Source: Taxawa tesnikishii (nom. ined.) (lineage: Eukaryota; Ascomycota; Dothideomycetes; Dothideales). From it: 64,000 bases of DNA. Positions 46,301-56,327 of this stretch are shown here, in pieces; the first letter of the stretch is position 1; every line of letters begins with the position of its first letter. Both the position numbers and the translations under genes were made by a program. The notes beneath the pieces are model-generated. The model ran no database searches, was not told the origin of the DNA, and saw nothing but the letters and a program-made list of their open reading frames with translations. The stretch lies in assembly GCA_030247885.1 (NCBI GenBank), contig JAPDRO010000017.1, positions 434,001 to 498,000 of the forward strand, in the 5' to 3' direction.

Positions 46301-47285
46301 TTCAATGGCCCCAAGAGATCCTCTCTTCTGTGCACGGACAGGAAGTCACTGATGCGGATGGTAATGTCATTTTCCGCGGTCTCTCCGTCCGTATGGGCAT
46401 TCATTGGGGTCGTCCGGTGTGTGAGCTTGATCCTGTCACGAAGCGTATGGACTATTTCGGCCCCATGGTCAACCGTGCCGCCCGTGTGTCCTCGGTCGCA
46501 GATGGTGGCCAGATCACAGTATCGGCCGACTTCATTGCCGAGATCCAACGTCTACTGGAAACACACATCGAGACGGACCGCTCTGGCTCTACGGGAAGCG
46601 AAGACACGATCGGGGACGACATGATCAGCGCAGCCATCCGTCGCGAACTACGCAGTCTCAGTTCCCAAGGCTTCGAGGTTAAGGACCTGGGCCAGCGCAA
46701 CCTGAAGGGACTGGAGAACCCGGAGTATATCTACCTCATGTACCCACACTCGCTTGCTAGTCGTTTGGTCGTCCAGCAACAGCGCGCAGAGGCCGACGCG
46801 GCCGGCGCGAACGGAGGAACGCAAGCAACCAAGTCGAAGAATAGCCATCTTACTATTGATGTGGATAATGTGTGGGGTCTGTGGAACGTCAGTTTGAGAC
46901 TGGAAATGCTCTGTTCCACTCTCGAATGTCCCGAGTCGATGGAACTCAAGGCGCCCGAGACCGCGCTGTTAGAACGCATGAAGCAGAACGGTGGTGAGAT
47001 TACGGATCGGTTCTTGATCAACTTTGTCGAACATCAAATCTCAAGGATTGAGGTATGGCTTCCGCTCCTGGTACTTCCGTTCTCTGTAAGCATTGTTCTA
47101 ACCCGCTTTCCTACCCACAGACTTGTATAACGGCGCTCACGCTCAGAAACATGATCTTCCCATTCAAGCCTGGCTTTCTCAAGAATTCCTGCCCGATGGC
47201 GGACATTCTGGGCGAGATCTCGAGCCAATTGAATGAACTGAAGATGATCAAAGAGCAAGCGGATTTTGACATGGCGCCGTCATAG
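40343..47285 (+). CDS. CYR1: Adenylate cyclase, fungal leucine-rich-repeat type
   Basis: Makes cAMP; in fungi it is driven by Ras and G-alpha and controls growth, sporulation and virulence through PKA. Proposed exons 40343-40488, 40804-41532, 41743-47052 and 47121-47285. With four bases restored the total is 6354 nt (2117 aa), within the family range. Domains in order: Ser/Pro-rich N-terminus; Ras-association domain (FMRVFRADSTFAVISAG ... YLCRFTFLPGK, about 42690-43000); more than fifteen leucine-rich repeats (43040-44900); a PP2C-like domain (MFDGQALSSGGSRVA, from about 45090); and the class III catalytic domain (VSLVFTDIKNSTMLWE, then GIHWGRPV and DYFGPMVNRAARVSS). The frame slips near 41302-41304, 41806-41808, 44302-44305 and 46282-46285, always one base short. 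The first two introns are long for this window, 315 and 210 nt. Confidence 0.93.
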
Positions 47286-48170
47286 GAAACCCGCGAAATC
47301 CGAAAGGGAGATATGGAGTTGAGCAATGGGTTTTGGGTGGAGGACGTTTCGGCATATCTTCATCCTTCTTCCAGCAGAGGGCAAGCCGACGGAGTGCAAC
47401 GTCCTTCCGTGTAGCGATGGGCGTTTAGGATTAGGAATTTTTTTGTGTTTTCCACGGGACATGGATGTGTCTTTGGCGCTGGTGGTGGTCCCCTAGCAGC
47501 TGGGGGTTAAACCAGGACGGCGGGAGGATCTGGATGTGGTGTTTCCAGAAGGCATGACTTGACGGCCTTCTCTTTCCTTTTCTTTTCCGTACTCATTTAT
47601 GAAGGCATGCTCCCTTATTCCAGGCAAGGGGAATGGAACATGGCGATCGGTGGACGGGGCTGTGTACTTGTTACGTACTTTTGGGAGGTGCTGGTTTTGG
47701 GTTCTATGCACCGCTGCATCTGGGGCTCGTCGCATTGGATCTTTCGTCTTCTTTCTTGTCATTATAGTTACATGTATTGGAACGTTGTGTGTTGCGTCTG
47801 CGGGTTGTGGTATTGCGTGGATGGTACCTTCCTCGCGTCACCCACAGTCTGCGTACTTGTTGTGGCCGTCAACATGGGACTGCTTTGAGGCAGCCGACTC
47901 TGTTTCCCAGGGACTTTGGCGTTGATGACCCTGATGGCACCTGCTGCCCCCGACAACGGAAACTTTACGGAATACAAAACGATGAAGAAGAGCACGAAGC
48001 TTTCTGTCTTCGTACAGTGAAGAAGAACAGGTCATTTCATCTCGCAAACCGTACAAGACCAAATAGTCCTACCCGGGTTTCCGTCCAAACGCCTTTTTGT
48101 ACCAATGCAACTCCTCATTTCCCCGCCTGTTCTAAACCCAAGATGCTTGCTACACTGCGTTGACGGGAGA
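47286..48170. other. Convergent 3' region, no supported gene
   Basis: About 0.9 kb between the adenylate cyclase stop and the DUF2235 gene stop. Open stretches here (for example 47559-47925 on +) are hydrophobic and Cys-rich but have no start context or homology I recognise. Confidence 0.45.
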
Positions 48171-49500
48171 CTACGAAGTGCCATCCATATCGACGTCAAA
48201 AGCAGCACACCACGTCCTCCACGTCTGTGCCGTTTTGCTAGGATATCTCTTTCCGTCCACGCCCGCAAGTTGAGCAACCGTCCTGTTGGTTTCTCCATAC
48301 TGGAGTAAGTCATAGGGGTACACTTCCGCATCCCGAGACGGGATCCGCCTGTCCCTGACTGCGAGCAGGAGCTTCACGACCTCAGTGGCGCCGAACAGGT
48401 CGATCTTATTGAACAAGCCGAGGACACGGCCGAAGGGAAGGTAGGTCAGGCTTGAGGAATAGACGTCACCGGAACCGATGCTGCTCTTCTTTGGATTTGC
48501 GATCGCACGCTGGAGGGCTGCAGGCTCGTATTGTGGAAGCCTGCCACCGTGGAAGATGTCCGGGTCCGGACAGTGCGTGTCGATGGCCTCGAGCATCCAG
48601 AGTAAGACAACGTCGGAGAGGACTTCGTTGGGGTAAACGGGTCGGCTGAGCGCAGTCGGAATCACCGACCACAGCCTTTCGGGCAGCGGCGCCCGCGCGG
48701 AAGAAGTTGAATTTCTGTCTGCCAAGGTCATAATGGCAACCGGGGAACCAGCATTCGTAGATCTTGGTATGCGAGAACTTGTTCCTCTGCGTCAGGCACG
48801 GCTGGAACAGGCTCAGCCGGTCATGCAGCGATACGGCGTGGTAGACGTTCTCTACCTCCGACGAGACGACCTGGTCCCAGAGCGTCGGATATACGGGGCC
48901 GTTTCCTGCTTCAAGGGTGGGGATGCCCACGCTGCCTACCGTATCCAAGAGGCCCAGAAACTTGATCGGGGTCTTAACGTCCCACGAGACAGCTTTGCGA
49001 AAATCCCCGGTTTGCTTCGATTGTGGTTTGTCCTCCTCGTAGGGGCTGCAGTATATCCTATACACAGCCTTGCAGAGGCTTTCCAGTTCGTCTCCGGAGC
49101 CAGAGCCAAAGAGGTTGCGGTTGATGATGCCGCAGTTGTTGATCATGCCTCCGACACACCGGACCGTGTACGAGCCGCGACTGAGACCGAACATCCAGAT
49201 TTCGGCTCCTGGTTCGTAGTTCCTGACAATGTACGTGTATACTTGTTCGCACATGGTGCCGATATCGTTCGCCGTGGCGCCGTTGAACAGGTAGGCCAAG
49301 AATGAGCTGCCGAGGCCGATGCCGTCGAAATAGCGAGCTTTGAAGGCGTGCTCCTCGTTGTACAGCTCGCGTTCGGAGTCTGGACCATTCGGGTTCAACC
49401 CAACCATTCTAGCGAGGAGGTGGATATTGGTCGTAGTTTGAGTATCCCGGCCACACCATGTGCCGTCACAGAAGATGAAGAGACGGGTGATGGGTGACAT
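48171..49500 (-). CDS. DUF2235 (Tle1-like) alpha/beta hydrolase
   Basis: Starts at MSPITRLFIFCDGTWCGRD, typical for the family; the frame stays open upstream to 49887 but that part is Leu-rich and not family-like. Landmarks: ARYFDGIGLGS, GTMCEQVYTYIVRNY, the nucleophile elbow GLSRGSYTVR (Ser in GxSxG), IKFLGLLDTVGSVGIP, YHAVSLHDRLSLFQP and ECWFPGCHYDLG. The C-terminus continues one frame over: LPERLWSVIPTALSRPVYPN, LLWMLEAIDTHCPDPDIFHG. The change lies near 48692-48694 (GGG on -). Unlike the other genes in this window, it needs one base fewer, giving 1329 nt (442 aa). Bacterial relatives are phospholipase effectors; fungal ones are uncharacterised and common. It is convergent with adenylate cyclase. 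Confidence 0.85.
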
Positions 49501-50275
49501 GTTGAGGGCCAAGTGGAACAGATATCGAGAGTCCGGGTACCACTTCGGGTCTCTCGATAAGCGGCTGTAAAATCCGAACCAACTAGATCTAATAGCTTGG
49601 AGAAGAGGCCCGAGAAAAAGCGATATGTGAGTTGTGGAATACCGTGAACAAAGAAGTGAGACGAGATTATAGGTCCAAAAGGCAGACTCTAGGAGGAATA
49701 GAAATGACGGATCCAAAGGACTGTCGAGTTCTGGAAGATACTTAACAAACAAAAGCCTCGATGGCACATGCACATAGTGGAATAGAAGCAGACATGTACA
49801 ATGTTGTAGTATACGGTTCAGGCCACACAAGTCATCATTGCCTGGCCTCGAGGACTTGGACGCCCTGTCTAGCTGCACCGTTGCCAAGAAAGGCAGCCCC
49901 GGCGTCAGACCTTCAGCTGCTGCGCCTGCGAGGATAATGTCAGCTCATGTACATCAATTCTCACCACAATGACTCTGCATCGTGTTTGGCCGAGTGTTGG
50001 TAGCGGCCTTGCGCGGCCTCAGCATCTTGCCACCTGCCTGAGCTTCACCTGAATGGAACCCGCTTTGAATCCATGTTCAAGACAATCGCTACCAAGGCTG
50101 ACGGGTACCACTACAGGGGCTCCAAGAACAAAAGTTGTTGCAGGCCATCTTTACGGGTTTGGATCGAACGCATACCAGGGATGACCCAGATGTATGTGTA
50201 ACATTTAGACACACGTATGCAGTGAAGCATACGAACGCCAACCACGGCAACACTGGCAAATTGTTCTATAGGACA
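49501..50275. other. Intergenic, no supported gene
   Basis: About 0.8 kb with the DUF2235 promoter and the 3' end of the MFS gene. The open frame upstream of the chosen DUF2235 start may simply be untranslated leader. Confidence 0.45.
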
Positions 50276-51976
50276 CTAAGCCTCACCCTCTGGCGTCCTC
50301 TTGATCTTGCCTTCGGCTTTCTCGGGGAGCCACCAGGTTGCCACTGTGAAGGTGATCGCTACGACGAATAAAACAACAAACGCAAGATACCCATCGAGGA
50401 TCTGGTTCCTGACGCCCGTAGCGTAGAGGCTTGCAAACAATGCTGGTACAAAAGCCCGGATGCCGCTGCTCGCCGCCAGTGCAAGAGCGTTGAGCGTACC
50501 GAGAACAGAGGGCGAAGGAGAGATATCGTTGAGCGCAAGCTGCACACCAGCTGTCATGCTATTAGCTTACACATCCATGCACACTAGAGCAGAAAGCCTA
50601 CTAAATGTCATGCTGCCTGCACTTCCCAAAATGGTGTTGAATATAGCGAGAGTCCAGAAAGGCGCGGTCAGCCCGCGTTTCAGGATGACGTTACAGAGAG
50701 GGCTGACAATAAATCCAATGGGCGAAGCCATGCTGCAATATCTCAGAACTCCACCCGTGCCGAAACGATGCTGCACCGGGGAAATACGAAGAGGAGCCAG
50801 AAAGCCTGTGCTAGCCCGGCGCAGCCGAGAAGCAACGAGATGTGGATAGGCGGCAGACCGTACCCACCAAGCTTGACACTGGTGAACCAGAATACTGGAG
50901 CGACCGCTGTCCAGGCCAGTCCGATAAATATAGAATGCAGGTACAGGTACAAAACCATGGGGACACCAGGTGATTCAAGAACTTCCCATGTCGAAAGCGG
51001 TGGTTCTGCTCCATGTTCGTGATCGCCTTTTGTTTTGAGTGTCTCCTTGAGGAAGAGCCCGTTGATGATAGCTGCGCTGCCGCCTGTTGCACCTGCCACG
51101 ATGCTGGGGAGAGCGTACGGGTAGTCTCTAAATAGCTGGATGTGCTTGAACGCGCCGGGATATTGCTCCGCCGGATTCGAAAGCGCTCCGCCAATCACAG
51201 GTCCCAGAAAGATGCCCAGGTTCCCAGCAAATGCGAAGAGGCTAAATGCGCGAGCCTGCGTCTTTGGCGTGCTATTCTCTGAGAGCATCACACGAACGGT
51301 CCTGTGCGGGTAACGTCCGTCAGCTTTCTTCAGGGGCGCGTTGCATTTGAGCGACGACTTACACGATAGTTCCAGCAAAGACACCAGCAAGACATCGGAA
51401 CACAACCATCTGCCAGATGGTCTTGCTGAAGCCGAACAAACAGGTAGCGAGAGAAACTCCGGCCAGGGAAAAGACGAGCACCGGTTTGCGTCCAAAGCGA
51501 TCAGCGGCACGACCCCAGGAGATCATAAGGAGCATTTGGGTACACGAAAAGAGGGATTCCTATTCGAAAGTAAGCGGAGCGCAAATAGCTGTCCGGAAAA
51601 ATTCGGAGCGCAGACGTCTTTCAGGATACCACATCGTTGTAGAAAAAGTCATGCCTACAATTAGTCCGCTATGAAAACCGACGTCGGTTTCCGCAATATC
51701 TCCCGTCTCTTCGATCATCTTGTTGATGAAAGGAAAGATTGAGAAGAAAGCGATTGGCTCGACAAGCCGAGCATAGCAGAGATAGAATATTTGCGCCTTC
51801 GGCAATGGCTTATCATCTTCCTCAACGGCATCGTTCGTTTCTTGTGTTGTGACGGGAGTGTCCTTGTTGATGTCGATAGTCTCCGCATTCGACTGAAGTG
51901 TTGGCCCCTCGGACGATGCGGCCAGCAAGGGCGTCGTTTCTGTCGCAGCTTCGTCCGCTGTTCTATGCGGCGCCAT
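50276..51976 (-). CDS. Major facilitator superfamily transporter
   Basis: Exons 51976-51659, 51559-51363, 51301-50602 and 50550-50276. With one base restored the total is 1491 nt (496 aa), normal for a 12-helix MFS protein. A hydrophilic N-terminus (MAPHRTADEAATETTPLLAA) leads into the first helix, QIFYLCYARLVEPIAFFSIF. The loop 2-3 signature is WGRAADRFGRKPVLVFSLAG, and GNLGIFLGPVIGGAL is the motif C-like helix 5. It resembles the fungal ZRT/Zinc-induced-facilitator-like branch of drug:H+ antiporters (inference). The frame is lost at CCCC (GGGG on +) 50778-50781: LLFVFP must continue (P)VQHRFGTGGVLR. The substrate is unknown. It is divergent from SUA5, starts 433 bp apart. Confidence 0.9.
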
Positions 51977-52409
51977 GTTGGCCGACAGTAGAGACCGACG
52001 AAGCAGAGTGGGTCACGGGAATATACAAAGAGATGACGATAAAGGAGATGGCGATGGAAGTAGGAAATGAGAACAATGATGCGACCGGTCACGTGGACAA
52101 GAATTGCCTTATCTGCGCGACCTTCCTGTTCAAGCTTGGCAGGGATTGCGTGTTGTTGATCTTACGGCAGAAAATGAACGGATGCAGCAAAGCTACGCTG
52201 CATTGTTGCAGAATAGTCGTAGTGTTCGCAATCCAAAAGAACGATAGCAAGCATCTCTTTCAACACAAAAGAGAGTGAGTTCTTGACGATAAGGGAAGCT
52301 ATCGGAGAGGGTAAAAATCTTCAAGATTACATAATAATCGAGAACATTTCCAACACCAGTACCGTCATACCTAAACAACGCATCAGATGTCGTTTGCGCT
52401 ATTAGCACC
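51977..52409. promoter_or_regulatory. Divergent promoter of MFS transporter and SUA5
   Basis: About 430 bp between divergent start codons. No specific element is identified. Confidence 0.45.
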
Positions 52410-54176
52410 GTGGTAATCTCAAAGCACGAAGGGACTCCATTTTGCATGCATGGATACCGGAAGATATTCTGCCCGATAGCATCCCGGTGTAATTGTTTGA
52501 CGAATCCTTCTTCAGCCACTGCTTTGTTTAATTACTTGCCCAAACCGGTAACCCAGCGCGGCCAGCGCAGCTACGCCACCATGGCGAACACCAATGTTGC
52601 TCCAAACATGAACACAAGGATACTGCCAATCAACCCAACACAGTTCGGAACGTTCCACGAAGACGAGAGCTCCGATCTTCCGCTGGAAGACTGGAGTGTC
52701 GAGCTTGGCAAAACCGCCGATGCTGAACACATACGGAACGCAGCAAGACAGCTTAAAGAATCGGATATACCCGTAGCATTTCCTACTGAAACGGTATACG
52801 GACTGGGGGCAGACGCCACCAGGAGCTTGGCTGTACGAGGCATCTACGCTGCAAAGCAACGACCATCGGACAACCCGCTCATTGTTCACTTCGCCTCCAT
52901 CAACCAACTCCGCCGGTTACTACAGCCTCACGATACTCACGATGGTAGCAAGCAGGATCCCATACCCGAGATCTACAAGCCTCTAATACGTAAATTCTGG
53001 CCGGGACCGCTCACCATCATCCTCCCCAATCCTGACAATTCAACACTGGCTCCGGAGGTGACTGCTGGTCTCAGCACCTTCGGTGCCCGTATGACCAGGG
53101 ACCTTACTGCTCTCGTCATGATCAAGTTGGCAGACGTCCCGGTCGCCGCACCTTCAGCCAACGCGTCCACGAAGCCTTCTCCGACGGCGGCAGAGCACGT
53201 GCTTCACGACCTCGCTGGCCGGATAGAGCTCATCCTCGACGGCGGACCATGCGATGTTGGTGTTGAAAGTACTGTCGTCGACGGTTTGTCAACGCCACCC
53301 GCAGTTTTGAGGCCCGGAGGTATCAGTCTTGGTCAGCTGCGTCAGTGTGAGGGATGGGAGAACACGGTCATCGGGTACAAGGACGCCTCAGCGGACAAGG
53401 ATGCGAGACCGAGAGCGCCGGGAATGAAGTACCGACATTACTCACCTAAAGCTCCGGTGATATTGTTCGAAGCCGGCGGGAAGGCGCCTGCGCTGGAGGA
53501 CTTTCGGGCTCATCTCGGACAAAGGAGGACTCTGGGAATTGTGCGGACGAAGACTTGGGAGAGATTTGCTAAGCTCGAGGCTACGCCTCCGGAAAGCCAA
53601 CAGCAACAGACAGACAGCAGCGTGGATTCAGCATCTGCGACGAACGGAGACAAAGATGGTGAGGCGGCGCAAGCGGACATGTCGGTCGAGATCCAGGCAC
53701 ACATTACTGGTAGCGAGGAATACGTGCCGACTGACGAAGCAAGTCTTAACAACCTTGAAGCAGGGATCCAGGCCCAATCTCTTGACGAACTGCTCGCAGC
53801 TGCGGGTTACAGCATAGTAGAAGAAGAAACCGGTGCTGTCACTTCGTCCAAGGCACAGCAGCAGTTAGAAGGCGTCGCCCAACGCTCGCCCATCACGGAA
53901 ATGCTCGGCGAGTTCAAGCGCCATCGTAAGCATAAAATAGAACGCTACGCCACCACGGGCAGTGGGGCTTCTGGCGAGTCGGCCGTGGTGGTCTGGGACC
54001 TCCAACTCGGCCCCGACACGGACGGGATAGCGCGCGGACTGTTCTCCGCTCTGAGGGATATGGATGCAAAGGACGTTGATGCTATCATCGTGGAGGGTGT
54101 TGACGACGACGAGAACGATGCCGCGGCTGCAATCATGAACAGGCTGCGCAAGGCCGCAGAGGTTAAGGTATCGTGA
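52410..54176 (+). CDS. SUA5: Threonylcarbamoyl-AMP synthase (Sua5/YrdC)
   Basis: First enzyme of tRNA N6-threonylcarbamoyladenosine (t6A37) formation, using threonine, bicarbonate and ATP. Single exon, 588 aa from the first ATG. The YrdC domain (about residues 95-290) has IPVAFPTETVYGLGADA, the AAKQRPSDNPLIVHF substrate loop, FWPGPLTIILPN, VPVAAPSANAS and VGVESTVVDG. After PAVLRPGGIS comes a linker, then the Sua5 C-terminal domain starting GMKYRHYSPKAPVILFEAGG. An acidic low-complexity insert (about 395-470) makes it longer than yeast Sua5. A second in-frame ATG at residue 58 (MANTNVAPN) starts the conserved part. The 57 residues before it are basic and Ser/Thr-rich (RGQRSYAT) and may be a mitochondrial presequence. 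Confidence 0.95.
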   Translation: MVISKHEGTPFCMHGYRKIFCPIASRCNCLTNPSSATALFNYLPKPVTQRGQRSYATMANTNVAPNMNTRILPINPTQFGTFHEDESSDLPLEDWSVELGKTADAEHIRNAARQLKESDIPVAFPTETVYGLGADATRSLAVRGIYAAKQRPSDNPLIVHFASINQLRRLLQPHDTHDGSKQDPIPEIYKPLIRKFWPGPLTIILPNPDNSTLAPEVTAGLSTFGARMTRDLTALVMIKLADVPVAAPSANASTKPSPTAAEHVLHDLAGRIELILDGGPCDVGVESTVVDGLSTPPAVLRPGGISLGQLRQCEGWENTVIGYKDASADKDARPRAPGMKYRHYSPKAPVILFEAGGKAPALEDFRAHLGQRRTLGIVRTKTWERFAKLEATPPESQQQQTDSSVDSASATNGDKDGEAAQADMSVEIQAHITGSEEYVPTDEASLNNLEAGIQAQSLDELLAAAGYSIVEEETGAVTSSKAQQQLEGVAQRSPITEMLGEFKRHRKHKIERYATTGSGASGESAVVVWDLQLGPDTDGIARGLFSALRDMDAKDVDAIIVEGVDDDENDAAAAIMNRLRKAAEVKVS

Positions 54177-55455
54177 AGGAAGGCGTGGAAGGAGTGCTTC
54201 GTACGCGGTTGGCTTGATAGATAGCACACACCTAATTGAAGAAGACATTTGGACCAATGAGCCACTGCCGGAAAGTGCTCCGGTTTTCTCAGTGTTTTCT
54301 CGAAGTGCGGCGGGATAGCTGTTCAGCTATTGCTGTAACGTGGCGCTATTTGCACATGTGTGAACTGTTCAGACGCGGAGCATGTCGTGCCTGCTGTCAG
54401 TGCTCAGCAGCAGTTGCAGTTCCCTTTTCTACTACAGGTACTAGTTCTGTAGTAGGAATGTTCACTGAGCGTCCATCTCCCTTGTTACACGGAAGACATT
54501 GAAGTAGCAGAGCGTGGGCTAGTGACAAATCGTAGGCGCTAGACTTGAACTTGTAAGTATATGGAAGGTTGGAAGGCTAAGGCGAGTGGTAAGTGTGTGG
54601 AAGGTTAGAGGTTCTGCCGCTTTAGCGGGCTCTGACGGCATAGGCGTGCCAAGTGTTGTGCATGACATGCGTGCGCCCGCGGTTTTGGGGTTCTTCACTG
54701 CTGCTCGAGATTTTCGCTTTGGTGACTGAGCACGACTGCGGAAGAAGAGCAGCAACTGAAACGCTAAGTCGCCGAGCGAATAGGAATAGGAATAGGAATA
54801 AGAATAAGAATAGGTAAGAGATGGGTTGATGTTGTTGCGGCTTCGGCAAACCGGCCGATTGTGTGTAGATCACAAGCATGCTACTGTCGGCCAAAAGCTC
54901 CGATCCAGAGAGCCGGGGAAAAAGGGTCTGCGCCTCGATGATCGGGCTCGCCTCGCCATGTGTATGTGTTGACAAAGAACCTATCCGAAGAAAGGGTAGT
55001 TGTGCCTACTTGGGCAGGCCGAGTGCTATAACGTCATACCACCCGATCCTTTGTCCAAGAAACCGGAGTCAAGTCCAGAATATTTTGCGCTACTTGACAC
55101 AATTGAAACTTGTATATGTATGTTGCCTCTTCTCCTCCCATGAGCCGTACTTTTTCTCATATGTGGGGCGCGTCTTAAGTGCTTAAGAGGACTGCTGGCA
55201 AAGCGCTTGACCCTCAGCTGTCACCATGGAGAAAAAGGGTGGTGTATATGTAGTTGTTCTCGGCAATGTCGACTGCGCCCTCGCAGGCAACTCCGAGATG
55301 CCTTTTCCCACACATGCACATTGACAACTTTCCCATCATCCCCTTCAAAAGTCGCTTTATCTGACATCTGTGCCAAGCTATCAGGCAATTCAAACCCCGA
55401 CACAAGTCAGACAGTAAAAGAAAGGCCCTCTCTGCCATCTTGCGCTGGCGAAAAG
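54177..55455. other. Intergenic, 1.3 kb, no supported gene
   Basis: It holds the SUA5 3' end, a short A/G-rich tandem repeat at 54781-54814 and the promoter of the pyroglutamyl peptidase-like gene. Short open stretches have no recognisable features. Confidence 0.5.
54781..54814 (+). repeat. GGAATA/AGAATA hexanucleotide tandem repeat
   Basis: The hexamer GGAATA/AGAATA is repeated about five times with a G-to-A change in the later units. Simple repeat in intergenic DNA. Confidence 0.85.
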
Positions 55456-56327
55456 ATGCAGAAGCGAGACCCTGTCAGTGCAAACTCGTCAGAGGATCCC
55501 GTCACTATACTCGTAACCGGCTTTGGCGTAAGTAGTGTCGATGTTTCTGCGACCGAGTCGACATGCCAAAGCTGCCGCTCGGCACCAAGATGCCGTCCGT
55601 GATCATGGCTGTTGGGCGTGTAAGCTTGCTTGTTGACCGACCTGACTGACCTTTACACTAGTCCTTCCAAGACAAATACCCAATCAACCCCTCCTCCTAC
55701 ATTGCGCTCAACCTTCCTTCGAGACTACCAAGGCGTCCAAATTCCTCTGTATCAGTTCGTATCCTCATCCATCCCTACCCGATACGAGTCTCGTATAAGG
55801 AAGTGAGAGATCTCATCCCCAACATCTGCTCCGGGTACGATGCGAACATCATCCTGCACATCGGCATGGCTGCTGGCCGCGACTACTACGCCATAGAAAG
55901 GTGCGCGCACCGGGATAGGTACACTGAACTCAAGGACGTAGAAGGCAAGGTGCTCACCAGCACCGACGGGGTCGAGTACTGGCCCGACTGCCCTGCCGAA
56001 CTCGAGACCTCCCTCCCATTCGACGACATCTGGCGACGGTGGAAGGAGGACACGAACAACCAGCCATCCCTGCGCGACGCCGACATTCGACCCTCGACAG
56101 ATGCCGGCCACTATCTGTGCGACTTCCTCTACTACTGCTGTCTTGCAGACCACCACCGGATGAAGAGAGACAACGATGCGGTTGCGGAGGTGGACAAGAG
56201 ACCGGTCATGTTCCTACACGTACCGGCTGATGCCTCACCGGCCGACATCAACAAGGGCCAGGAGCTGACGGTCAGCCTGCTGAGGGCGCTGGCGGAGAGC
56301 TATGCCGCCACGAAGAGGGGAGGGTGA
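55456..56327 (+). CDS. Pyroglutamyl peptidase type I-like protein
   Basis: Cysteine peptidase of family C15, which removes N-terminal pyroglutamate from peptides. Exons 55456-55527 and 55662-56327; 738 nt, 245 aa. The N-terminal motif VTGFG is joined by the intron to SFQDKYPINPSSYIALNLPS, the usual VTGFGPF-type start with Ser in place of Pro. RVSYKEVRDLIP and ILHIGMAAGRDYYAIERCAH follow; the catalytic Glu should be in this area. The nucleophile is Cys in DAGHYLCDFLYY, and the catalytic His is in VMFLHVPADAS. The first-exon start is the ATG just before ILVTGFG; an upstream start in the same frame is possible. It is larger than the bacterial enzyme, as usual for fungal members. Confidence 0.88.

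Noticed and set aside
49501-49887. N-terminal extension of the DUF2235 frame by 129 residues
   Set aside because: Leu/Ser-rich and unlike the family; the ATG at 49500 gives the standard start.
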